Source of the DNA: Bradymonadales bacterium
Lineage (GTDB): Bacteria; Myxococcota_A; Bradymonadia; JAFGEP01
Direction: 5' to 3'
DNA length: 64,000 bases
Assembly (NCBI GenBank): GCA_016931535.1
Contig: JAFGEP010000044.1
Coordinates: 1-64,000 of the forward strand
The notes under the pieces are model-generated. The model saw nothing but the letters and a program-made list of their open reading frames with translations. It had not been told where the DNA came from and did not search any database. Numbering within the stretch: the stretch's first letter is position 1; the number at the start of each line of letters is the position of its first letter. Positions 26,747 through 35,279 of the stretch are shown in pieces. A program made the position numbers and the translations under genes.

Positions 26747-29700
26747 ATGGCGTCCGAGAAATGGTGGGAACAACAGTACACCAACGCTCTTCAGGCCGCC
26801 GAGGAGCTGGGACTTCCGAGGGAGCGTAGCCAACCGCGCCGACCAACATTCGGCGAAGCCCGGGTGGCTGATGAGCCAGGTCCCGACTGGGCAGAAATAC
26901 AGGAGCCAGATCCACTCGCCACAGCAACCCGAGTGGCAGTCGATCTCGGGTATCCAGGGTCGGTCCTCGAAATTCCCCCCGAACGGAGGAGCCGGTGGAG
27001 ACTGCAAGAAGCCATCCCTTTGTTCTACTGCGGTCAACGGGAGGGGATCGAGTTGTTGGCCGCAGTCGGCAGAACGCTGAACGAAAAACCGTTCAGGCGA
27101 TGGATGCAGGATCTGGCCCGCAGCGAACCGCTGCGACGGTTTCTGCACCTGGCTGTGCCCAGTAAAGGGCGAAACCTACTGGGAATTGTACGTCCCGGCG
27201 TTCAGGGGGCCGACGCCTGCTGTGTACGCGAACTCACTCCGCTACTGTTCGAAGAGGTGACGCAGATCCCCTATCTCAGTCGGGATCACCTGGTCCATCG
27301 GCTGGCGGACATCCTTGGCCGGGAGGATCTGACACGCCGGTTTTTCCTCCGGTTGCGATCGGTGCTGCACCGCCTCGAGCAAGCCTGGGAAAACCTGGCG
27401 ACCGCCGACTCGGACGAGATCACGCGCCGAGATCTGACCCTCACCCTGCTATGCCGCCTGATGTTCGTGACCTTTCTCTCCCGAGAGCGAACCCTGAACG
27501 GGCAACGGGATTACCTGAGGTGGCTGCTGGAACGTCCGCGATCCGGTGACATCTACCGCTCCCTCCTTCGTCCCCTCTTCTTTTCCGCCCTGAACACCCA
27601 GGAGTCACTGAGGGCACCATCCACCCACGTGCTTGGCGACCTGCCTTTTTTGAACGGCGGTCTGTTTCACCCTCTCCAGGTCGAGGTGCGCAATGTGGCG
27701 CTGACCTTGCCGGATGATCTACTAGCCGAGGGGATCCACCAACTGTTCGATCGTTTCCAGTTCACCTCCAACGAGTCCCGAAGGGGGATGGGGCGCTTTG
27801 CCATCGACCCGGAGATGCTCGGCCAGGCGTTCGAGGCGCTGATGAACGAGGAGGAGCGGCGCAAAAGTGGGTCCTTCTACACCCCGGTCGCCTTGGTCTC
27901 GAGCCTGGTTCGAGAGGCATTGTCGGAGCTGGCCAGCAGCCTTGGACAGAGGGAACAGGATTGGGTGGATGCGGCGCTGAGAATGGCCGCACCCGAGGAT
28001 CTGGAGCCCCGCCAGGCAGAGCGACTGGCTGGAATGCTCTGCGAGGTGAAGGTTCTCGATCCGGCGGTCGGATCGGGCGCCTTTCTGTTGGGCATGCTGA
28101 ATGCCCTGGTGCTGCTGCGGCAGGATCTGGCCCGAACCACTGGGGAATGTCGGGATCCCGGTCGGCTTCGCCGCCAGATCATCGCGCGCAACCTGTACGG
28201 GGTGGATGTCAAGGCAGGGGCGGTACGGCTTTGCGAGCTGCGATTGTGGCTGAGTTTGGTCGCCTGTGGCGAGCCGCTCGATCCGGTGGAGCCCCTGCCG
28301 AACCTGGATCACCACATCCGCCAGGGAGATAGCCTGAGCGCACCGGTCACCGAGGAGATGGAAAAATGGTCTGTGCCCTGCACCAAAGAGCAGCTGGAAC
28401 GGGACCTGGGCTTTGCCGATCTGCACGGCGAGGACAAGAAACGGGAGGTCGATCGACGTCATCAAGAGGAGCTATGCCGATTGAAGACGGTGTTGGCCAT
28501 GATGGAGAGGGACAGGAAGGCCAGGCTGTCGGAGCTGACGACGGCCACCCAAGGAAGCGATCTGTTCGGCCATCCGATCAACCCCACCCCGGCACAGCGG
28601 GAGCAGAAAAGAATGATAGAGCAGGAGCTGGTGCAGATCGACATCCAGCGGCGGTCTGTCGAACGGGAGGAGCTCCCTTTTTTCTCCTTCGCCGCCACCT
28701 TCCCCTCAGTCTCCAGGCGGGGAGGGTTCGACCTGGTGATCGGCAATCCCCCCTGGGTTCGTTTCCACCAGATCGATCCGGAGAAGCGACGGTTTTATCG
28801 AAGGCGGTACGGTTTCTGCCGGCCTTCGGGAAGCGGCTTTCACCAGCAGGTCGATCTTTCGGCGCTCTTCGTGGAGCGTGGGCTGGAGCTGGCCAGGGCG
28901 GGTGGCCTGGTTGCCTTTCTGCTGCCTGCCAAGCTTTTCTCCACCCGCTATGGCCAGGCCTTGAGAGGCCAGCTCTCTGAACAATTTTCCGTGCGCCGGT
29001 TCACCGACTACAGCCTGCAGCGAACCCGGTTGTTCGCAGCCTGCAATTACCCATCCTGGCTTCTCGTCAAGAAAACACTCCCCCGAAAGCGTGATCTGAC
29101 CATTCTCTCTGTGGCCACCCCCTCGGGGGAGCTGGTCAGCCAACGGCTTTCGAGCTCCCTGCTGGCCACCTCTTCGGGGGGCGACTCCTGGTCTGCCTTG
29201 CCCCGCACCCTGCTTGATGCCCTGGATGAGATGAAGATCGGTGGGAGCCTGCTTGCCGACCATGGTTTGAAACCGCTTCTGGGCTTGAAGACGGGAGCCA
29301 ATCGGCTCTTTCTGTCGGCCCAGTGGAGCGCATGCGACCAGCAGGAGGTCGAGCTGATCATGGCGGATGGCAGTCGGATCCGGCTGGCGATTGATCTGGC
29401 CCCTCCCATCGTGCGCGGCCGGGACGTTCGCGCCTTCCGGCTGATGCCGAAAGAGCGGATCCTGCTGGCTTACAACCGAACCAGCCTCCGACCGCTGAGC
29501 ACCTGCCCGTCTCAGGTGGAGGCCTATCTGCGGTCGCACCGCGAGCAACTGCAAAGTCGCAGGGATCACCGAGGCAGGCTCCCCTTGTGGAGCCTGTTCC
29601 GAACGGCTGCGATTCAGACCTGCCCCAAGATCGTCTGGCGGGATATCGCTCCCTGTCTGGAAGCGGCCTACTGCCCCCGGGAAGAGGACACCATCCCCCT

Positions 29701-30118
29701 CAACACTGTGTACTTCTCCCCCTGTTCCGACCCGGACCAGGCTCGTGTGCTCGAGGTACTGCTCAACTGCTGCTGGATCCGGATATACGCAGTCGCGTCG
29801 GCTCAGCCGGCCATGTCCGGATACTTCCGGTTTTTCGCCCATACCGTGGCTCACCTACCCTGGCCCGACCGGCTACGGCCGAGCAGTCCAGAGGCAAAAA
29901 GGCTGGTCGAGCTATCCGTACAGGCCCACCAGCGGTGGGATCAGGATGTGGGCGCCAACATCGACGACCTGACCGCTTTCTTGTATGGACTGTCCCGTCA
30001 CGCTCGCCGCGCTTTCCAGGAGATCGGCCGATTCTACCCGCAGCTTGCTGCTCAACACCCCTTGCTCCAGAGAGGAGAAACACTCCAGAACCCTCCACCT
30101 GACCCACAGGGAGCGTGA
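26747..30118 (+). CDS. Eco57I-like N6-adenine DNA methyltransferase (type IIG/DISARM-like)
   Basis: 1123 residues. Motif I DPAVGSGAFLLGML (Asp438) binds SAM and motif IV NPPW (Asn667) is the catalytic signature of N6-adenine methylases. RKSGSFYTPVALVSSLV (about 380-395) is typical of the Eco57I/N6_Mtase family. A coiled region (about 560-640) and a C-terminal part resembling a target-recognition domain (LKTGANRLFL onward) follow. The N-terminal 370 residues show no clear PD-(D/E)xK nuclease, so it may be a pure methylase, as in class 1 DISARM, rather than a type IIG restriction enzyme. GGGAGG lies 7 nt before the ATG. Confidence 0.88.
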   Translation: MASEKWWEQQYTNALQAAEELGLPRERSQPRRPTFGEARVADEPGPDWAEIQEPDPLATATRVAVDLGYPGSVLEIPPERRSRWRLQEAIPLFYCGQREGIELLAAVGRTLNEKPFRRWMQDLARSEPLRRFLHLAVPSKGRNLLGIVRPGVQGADACCVRELTPLLFEEVTQIPYLSRDHLVHRLADILGREDLTRRFFLRLRSVLHRLEQAWENLATADSDEITRRDLTLTLLCRLMFVTFLSRERTLNGQRDYLRWLLERPRSGDIYRSLLRPLFFSALNTQESLRAPSTHVLGDLPFLNGGLFHPLQVEVRNVALTLPDDLLAEGIHQLFDRFQFTSNESRRGMGRFAIDPEMLGQAFEALMNEEERRKSGSFYTPVALVSSLVREALSELASSLGQREQDWVDAALRMAAPEDLEPRQAERLAGMLCEVKVLDPAVGSGAFLLGMLNALVLLRQDLARTTGECRDPGRLRRQIIARNLYGVDVKAGAVRLCELRLWLSLVACGEPLDPVEPLPNLDHHIRQGDSLSAPVTEEMEKWSVPCTKEQLERDLGFADLHGEDKKREVDRRHQEELCRLKTVLAMMERDRKARLSELTTATQGSDLFGHPINPTPAQREQKRMIEQELVQIDIQRRSVEREELPFFSFAATFPSVSRRGGFDLVIGNPPWVRFHQIDPEKRRFYRRRYGFCRPSGSGFHQQVDLSALFVERGLELARAGGLVAFLLPAKLFSTRYGQALRGQLSEQFSVRRFTDYSLQRTRLFAACNYPSWLLVKKTLPRKRDLTILSVATPSGELVSQRLSSSLLATSSGGDSWSALPRTLLDALDEMKIGGSLLADHGLKPLLGLKTGANRLFLSAQWSACDQQEVELIMADGSRIRLAIDLAPPIVRGRDVRAFRLMPKERILLAYNRTSLRPLSTCPSQVEAYLRSHREQLQSRRDHRGRLPLWSLFRTAAIQTCPKIVWRDIAPCLEAAYCPREEDTIPLNTVYFSPCSDPDQARVLEVLLNCCWIRIYAVASAQPAMSGYFRFFAHTVAHLPWPDRLRPSSPEAKRLVELSVQAHQRWDQDVGANIDDLTAFLYGLSRHARRAFQEIGRFYPQLAAQHPLLQRGETLQNPPPDPQGA

Positions 30119-30133
30119 CACCGGCAACCGGTG
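30119..30133 (+). terminator. Hairpin directly after the methylase gene
   Basis: CACCGG-CAA-CCGGTG is a perfect 6-bp inverted repeat starting right after the TGA of the methylase gene. It has no T tract, so it could be a weak terminator or a processing site. Confidence 0.3.
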
Positions 30134-30318
30134 CAACTCGAAGGCGCCCACCTGATCACGAAAAGACGCGCCTGCCGAAAACCGTCGACCTCCTGCTGCG
30201 CTCACCGGGGCCAAACGAATGACCGCTCCTTCGCACAGGCTTGGTAAGACCGCTGGACGATGGTATCAGTAGCCCGATTCGGCGGTCGGGAAAACTGCCG
30301 ACAGAAAGGGTGAACAGC

Positions 30319-31269
30319 GTGTCGGAATCGACAAGCACAGCGACCGTCCGTCCGGAATCGGATACGGTCATCGAGCTGGAGCGGGTCAGCAAGAGCTTCG
30401 GAACCCTGAAGGCCGTGGACGAGGTCAGCCTGTCCATTGCCAGGGGGAGCTGCTACGCCCTTCTGGGCCCGAACGGGGCCGGAAAGACCACCTTGACCCG
30501 CATCATCGGAGGTGTCTTGCCGCGCAATGGGGGGAAGGTGTGGGTGCTGGGCAGAGACCCGTGGGAAGAGCAGAGCGAGGTGAAAGCTCGGCTCGGGGTG
30601 GTCTTGCAGGAGGACGCGCTGGACGAGGACCTGGACGTGGCCCGAAACCTGGAGATCTATGGCCGGTTCTACTGGATCACCGGACGGCGCCTCAAGGAAA
30701 AAGTGCACGACCTGTTGACCCTGGTCAACCTGGATGGAAGGGAGCGGTCCCAGATCATGGCCCTGAGCGGGGGGATGAAGCGAAGGCTGGTCATCGCCAG
30801 GGCGTTGCTGAACGAGCCGGAGATCCTCCTCTTGGACGAGCCCACCACCGGTCTAGACCCCCAGGTCCGGCAGCTCATCTGGTCCCTGATGCGCAAGCTG
30901 ATGGCGGGTGGCATGACCATCCTCTTGACGACCCACTACATGTTCGAGGCTGCCGAGCTGGCCGACCGGGTGGGCATCATGGACCAGGGGAAGCTGATCG
31001 CGGAAGGTGCGCCGGCCCAGCTGATCGAAACCTACCTCCCACCTTTCGTGCTCGAGTTCGAGTCCAGCCAGGCGACCGATCTCTTCCTGGCCGAGCAGGC
31101 CGAGCCGTTGCTGGTCGAACGACATGGAGATCGGACCTTGATATTCCACGAGAGCGAGCAGCTACTGTTGGATCTCGTCTCTCGTCTTCAGCTCTCCAGG
31201 ACGGGGCTGCGAGGCACCACCCTGGAAGATGTCTTTCTCAAGCTGACTGGGCGAGGGTTGCATGAGTGA
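30319..31269 (+). CDS. ABC-2 type transporter ATP-binding protein
   Basis: About 316 residues. Walker A GPNGAGKTT, signature LSGGMKRRLVIARALL, Walker B ILLLDEPTTGLDP and the His switch in LLTTHYM are all present. The C-terminal third is the extra domain of drug- and polysaccharide-exporter ATPases (DrrA/NodI type). Start chosen as GTG 30319, with AAAGG 9 nt upstream; GTG 30310 is close. It overlaps the permease start by 8 nt. The likely role is export of a lipid, antibiotic or polysaccharide; the substrate is not predictable. Confidence 0.93.
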   Translation: MSESTSTATVRPESDTVIELERVSKSFGTLKAVDEVSLSIARGSCYALLGPNGAGKTTLTRIIGGVLPRNGGKVWVLGRDPWEEQSEVKARLGVVLQEDALDEDLDVARNLEIYGRFYWITGRRLKEKVHDLLTLVNLDGRERSQIMALSGGMKRRLVIARALLNEPEILLLDEPTTGLDPQVRQLIWSLMRKLMAGGMTILLTTHYMFEAAELADRVGIMDQGKLIAEGAPAQLIETYLPPFVLEFESSQATDLFLAEQAEPLLVERHGDRTLIFHESEQLLLDLVSRLQLSRTGLRGTTLEDVFLKLTGRGLHE

Positions 31270-32077
31270 GATGGCCCGGGTGACCATTCCGACGCACAGA
31301 GCTCCACCGAGACCGGCTCGCATCGCGAGCGTCTGGTTCCGGCACTACCGGGTGTACTTCAACTCGTTTTTCGCCAACGCCACGCCGGCGGTGTTCGAGC
31401 CGATCTTCTTCATCGTGGCCATGGGTATCGGGGTTGGCCGTTTCATCGACGTCCAGTTTTTGGGGCTGGATTACGCCTCCTTCATGGCACCAGGCATCCT
31501 GGCGATGACCAGCATGTACACCTCTTCCTTCGAGGCGACCTATGGGACCTTCGTTCGCCTGAGGTACCAGAACACCTACGATGCCATGTTGGCCACCCCA
31601 TTGACTGCGCGGGACATCTTTGTGGGGGAGCTTCTGTGGTGCTCGACCAAGGGGCTGTTGTTCGCGACCATCGTGGGTATGGTCCTTCTGGCCTTCGGCA
31701 AGGTATTGACACCCTGGAGCATCCTGATCCCGTTGGTGGGGTTTCTGACCGCCATGGCGTTCGGCGGGCTGAGCTTCCTGGTGACCTCCATCGTTCTCAA
31801 CATGAACCACTTCCAGTTCTACTTCACGTTGATCCTCACCCCCCTCATCTTCTTCTCCGGTCTGGCCTTCCCGGTTCACACGCTTCCTCGCTCCCTGTCC
31901 TATGTGGCCTACAGCCTGCCGATGTTCCACGTCATCGAGACCTTCCGGATGGTGACCTCCGGATATCGGCACGTCACCGTATCCTGGGCCTGGGTCTGCC
32001 CCCTGTTGCTGGTGCTGATGGCTCTTGTCCTGGGTTGGCTAGGGGTCAGGAGAATGGCCCGACGCGTCCAGCGATGA
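31262..32077 (+). CDS. ABC-2 type transporter permease
   Basis: 271 residues with six hydrophobic segments in the ABC-2 pattern (PIFFIVAMGIGVGRFI, then GLLFATIVGMVLLAFG and LTPLIFFSGLAFPVH). It is the NodJ/DrrB type of half-transporter that dimerises and works with the upstream ATPase. It starts within the ATPase stop (8-nt overlap), so the two are translationally coupled. This pair stands between a DNA methylase and a SNF2 helicase with gaps of about 190-200 nt on both sides, so it is probably a separate transcription unit. Confidence 0.93.
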   Translation: MSEMARVTIPTHRAPPRPARIASVWFRHYRVYFNSFFANATPAVFEPIFFIVAMGIGVGRFIDVQFLGLDYASFMAPGILAMTSMYTSSFEATYGTFVRLRYQNTYDAMLATPLTARDIFVGELLWCSTKGLLFATIVGMVLLAFGKVLTPWSILIPLVGFLTAMAFGGLSFLVTSIVLNMNHFQFYFTLILTPLIFFSGLAFPVHTLPRSLSYVAYSLPMFHVIETFRMVTSGYRHVTVSWAWVCPLLLVLMALVLGWLGVRRMARRVQR

Positions 32078-32268
32078 CCCTGGGCTGTTTCCTCTGGCGC
32101 CAAGACCACCGCAAATTTCTCTTCTTTCCCCCGATAACCACCACGTGATCCGACCGACCGGGTCATGGCCACCCGGGCCGGCTCGGTACCTCTCTCTGGG
32201 GGCAAGAGGCAGAGAGGACCTGTCGGCATGGGAAGAACAGGCGATCCCGGCAGAAAGGACAACCGGCG

Positions 32269-34746
32269 ATGAGTGGATCCTCCGAGCAGCTCCAGGTCTC
32301 GACCCTGTCAGTGGTCCCCTTCGAGGAATGGCTCGCCTCGACGCTTTCGGGGCTGCGCTCGGCACACCTGGGCGATACCGCCGCGACGCGCTCGCTGCCG
32401 AGGTTCCAGCGGGACGCCGCGGTCCGTATCCTGGATCTACTGGATCACTGCCGAGGCGCGCTTCTGGCTGACGAGGTCGGGCTTGGGAAAACCCATGTTG
32501 CGGCCGCTGTCCTCCGCTCCCGGATCGAGCGATGGGGACCGGTGCTGGTGGTGGCACCGGTGTCGGTGATTCCGCAGTGGCGGCGTCTCCTTGGCGATCT
32601 GGGATCGGCCGTGCGTTTCACCAGCTTTCAGATGCTGTCGCTCGGAAGGCTACCCCAACCTCACCCGTTCGGCCTGGTGGTGATCGATGAAGCCCAGCAT
32701 CTGCGAAACAGTGGCACCAAGCGCTACGACATGGTGTGCAGACTGTCCACCAGGGCTCGCCTGCTCCTCGTCAGCGCGACTCCGATACACAACTCCCCGT
32801 CGGATATCTACAACCTGCTCCGGCTTTTTCTGCCCTGGCAGACACTGGCGCGCACCAACTCGCTCGAGCGGCTGCGATCTGTGCTCCGCCTGGTGATGGT
32901 GCGCCGAACCCGCTGGACTATCACGCAGGTCTACCAGGAAGACGGCTGGATACGGACGTTCCCAGGAGCCCATCTGCCCAGTCGGAGCCACCGGACTGTG
33001 TCCGTTACCCTTTCCCCTGGGATGCAAGAGATCGCCGACCGACTGGCCGCCCTGGTCCAGGCTGCCTTTCCCGGAAAGGAGGAGAATCCGCCGACCGCCT
33101 TGCTTCTTTTGATGCTGTATCGCAGGCTTGCCAGCAGCCCGGCCGCCTACCTGTGCACCCTGAGACGTTGGTCGAACTACCTGACCCGCCAGGCGGAGGC
33201 GCATCGGGTTGGCCACAACCTGGATCGCCACCGGTTTCTTTCCCTGTTCGGCAACGATCCGGACGGGCAGCTGGCCCAGTTGGTTCTCCCCTTCTTCTTC
33301 GATGATCCCCAGCCATCGGACAACCCGGAGACGCCGGACATGGTCATCGACAGAGCGGAGGCTCTTGCGCTGCTAGACGAAGCCATCCGGACCGCCAAGG
33401 GATTGCTGCCCGCTATGGATCACAAGCTCGCCGCACTGGTCGATCTGCTGGATCGAGAGAAAAAAAAGACCGTCATCATGACCACTTACCAGGACACCGC
33501 CCGTTACCTGTACCGAAACCTCCCCCATCCTGACCTGCTGTTGCTCACGGGAAGCGGCGCCCTCTCGAGGCGAGCGGGCCGCCTCGGTCGAATGGACGCG
33601 CTGCGACGATTCGCACCCCATGGCCAGGGGTTGCCGGCCGGTCTTCTCCAGGAAGAGACGAACACCCTGATCGCCACCGACCTTCTGAGCGAAGGGGTCA
33701 ACCTGCAGGACGCCTCGCGTCTGATCCACTACGACCTGCCCTACGACCCGATGGTTCTCGAGCAGCGGTGTGGCCGCCTGGACCGCCTCTCCTCGTCGCA
33801 TTCCAACGTGGAGGCCGTCACCTTTGGAATGCCAGAGATCCTGGAGGTAGAGATCGGGATCGAGCGACTGCTCCATCGCAAGAGAGCGCTGAAAGTGCAG
33901 CTGCTCGATCGGGTCGGCTACCGGGATCTTTCGACGCTGCGCGATGAACAGAAGCCTTCAGTTCGAAACGACTCCCAGGTGCAATGGGATCGCGATGACC
34001 GGCTCGACCGCTCGCACGCACCGGGACACATGGATCTCTTCAAAAACGGTCGGGGCAGCCGGATAACGCCCCACAAAATCGAATGGGCGCCAACCGATCC
34101 TCTGCCGATCGGGCTGGACCTGGAGGGGTTCCTGCTGGGGCTCGCTTCACGTCTTCCGATACCCGAACAGCCAACACTTTGCTCCTGCATAATACGGGCA
34201 GGGTTGGACGGATGGCTAGCCGCATTCCAGTGTACCAACCAGGTCCACTTCTACGGATTGTCCGGCGGAAAACGTCTTCCACCAGACATCGTCCTACATC
34301 TTCTGTGGACCCCGTTGGCCAGCCGATCCACACGCCAACCTTTTCCCACCGAGCTGGGAGCTGTTGAAGCCCCACCGACATGGTGGTTTCAATCGATACG
34401 GCAGGAGCTGCTCGAACACCAACTCGAACAGTGGTGGTCTGGGTTGGAGCCTCCCGCCACCAGCCAATTTCCTGGAGCACTTCGCCGCTTGCTGGTTGGT
34501 GTCGAAAGACAGATGTACCGGGCTTACCAGCAAGGGCGGCTCCAGGAGCTGACGGATGGGAACCAGGGGCTCATCCGGCTGTCCCGGCTGGGAGCCTCTG
34601 TGAGGAGTCGGCTGAATGAAACCCTTGACTGGGGCATTGGGGGGACCGGGGACCAGAGTGATCCAGACCTTGCGGAGGCTGACTGGACCTGTCAGGATCC
34701 CGGTCTCTCCATCCTGCATCTGCTCGGATGGGCCCGCTTGGTCTGA
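32269..34746 (+). CDS. SNF2/RapA-like superfamily 2 helicase
   Basis: 825 residues. SNF2 motifs: I DEVGLGKT (68-75), II DEAQ (140-143), III SATPIHN (169-175), V ATDLLSEGVNLQ, and VI EQRCGRLDRL (about 499). Between the two lobes there are about 150 residues of insertion, and the last 250 residues form a distinct domain with no recognised signature. The protein should be an ATP-driven DNA or nucleoprotein translocase. Helicases of this type pair with N6-adenine methylases in class 1 DISARM (DrmD) and related defence modules; the methylase lies 2.2 kb upstream. AAAGGA lies about 9 nt before the ATG. Converges with the PilZ gene (8-nt gap). Confidence 0.9.
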   Translation: MSGSSEQLQVSTLSVVPFEEWLASTLSGLRSAHLGDTAATRSLPRFQRDAAVRILDLLDHCRGALLADEVGLGKTHVAAAVLRSRIERWGPVLVVAPVSVIPQWRRLLGDLGSAVRFTSFQMLSLGRLPQPHPFGLVVIDEAQHLRNSGTKRYDMVCRLSTRARLLLVSATPIHNSPSDIYNLLRLFLPWQTLARTNSLERLRSVLRLVMVRRTRWTITQVYQEDGWIRTFPGAHLPSRSHRTVSVTLSPGMQEIADRLAALVQAAFPGKEENPPTALLLLMLYRRLASSPAAYLCTLRRWSNYLTRQAEAHRVGHNLDRHRFLSLFGNDPDGQLAQLVLPFFFDDPQPSDNPETPDMVIDRAEALALLDEAIRTAKGLLPAMDHKLAALVDLLDREKKKTVIMTTYQDTARYLYRNLPHPDLLLLTGSGALSRRAGRLGRMDALRRFAPHGQGLPAGLLQEETNTLIATDLLSEGVNLQDASRLIHYDLPYDPMVLEQRCGRLDRLSSSHSNVEAVTFGMPEILEVEIGIERLLHRKRALKVQLLDRVGYRDLSTLRDEQKPSVRNDSQVQWDRDDRLDRSHAPGHMDLFKNGRGSRITPHKIEWAPTDPLPIGLDLEGFLLGLASRLPIPEQPTLCSCIIRAGLDGWLAAFQCTNQVHFYGLSGGKRLPPDIVLHLLWTPLASRSTRQPFPTELGAVEAPPTWWFQSIRQELLEHQLEQWWSGLEPPATSQFPGALRRLLVGVERQMYRAYQQGRLQELTDGNQGLIRLSRLGASVRSRLNETLDWGIGGTGDQSDPDLAEADWTCQDPGLSILHLLGWARLV

Positions 34747-34754
34747 GGCGTGTT

Positions 34755-35096
34755 CTACCTGATGTCGGTCAGGACCTCTTGCTGGCTGATCATGATCTCC
34801 AGCAGGCTGGCCTGCTCCGGGTCGATCTGGCTGTAGTCGAGGCCAAACTCTCCGGTTTCCTCTGTCCAGGCCACCCGGCCCAGCAGGTTCATCTCCTCGC
34901 CCAGGTCGGGAAACTTCAGGGTGACAGGGATCCACTGACCGACCGTGAGATGCTGGCTGGTCATCATGCGCAGGCCGCTTTTCCCGATATCGAGGACTCG
35001 GCGATACCCCTCGGCTTCGCCTGCGATCCTGGCCAACACCGGCACATCGCGGCGTTCGGACTGCCGCCGCTCCTTCCGTTTTCTCCTGAAAAACAT
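34755..35096 (-). CDS. PilZ domain protein
   Basis: 113 residues. The PilZ hallmark is visible: RRQSERRDVPV carries the c-di-GMP-binding arginines near residue 10, and the DIGKSGLRM motif (residues about 37-46) corresponds to the D/NxSxxG signature. A beta-barrel follows. Such single-domain PilZ proteins relay c-di-GMP to motility, polymer export or adhesion systems, but no partner gene is next to it. ATG at 35096 is the natural start; a longer in-frame ORF upstream lacks family similarity. Confidence 0.85.
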   Translation of the reverse strand: MFFRRKRKERRQSERRDVPVLARIAGEAEGYRRVLDIGKSGLRMMTSQHLTVGQWIPVTLKFPDLGEEMNLLGRVAWTEETGEFGLDYSQIDPEQASLLEIMISQQEVLTDIR

Positions 35097-35279
35097 GGGC
35101 GAGCCGCCTGCTGCTTTGTCCAGACCGACCCAGTGTAAGATCCCGTCTGAAAAGCTGTCAAATAACCGGCCAGCGGGTACAGGGCCAGGCCTGCCCTTCC
35201 TTGCCATTCGAAAGGGGTTGGACGGAACCAAGGGATGTGGAGCTGGCACGACCGGGAGGGATGGAGTCCCTGGCGCAGG

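Noticed and set aside
26747..27800. Nuclease domain in the N-terminus of the methylase
   Set aside because: No PD-(D/E)xK pattern could be seen, so I do not call it a type IIG restriction enzyme.
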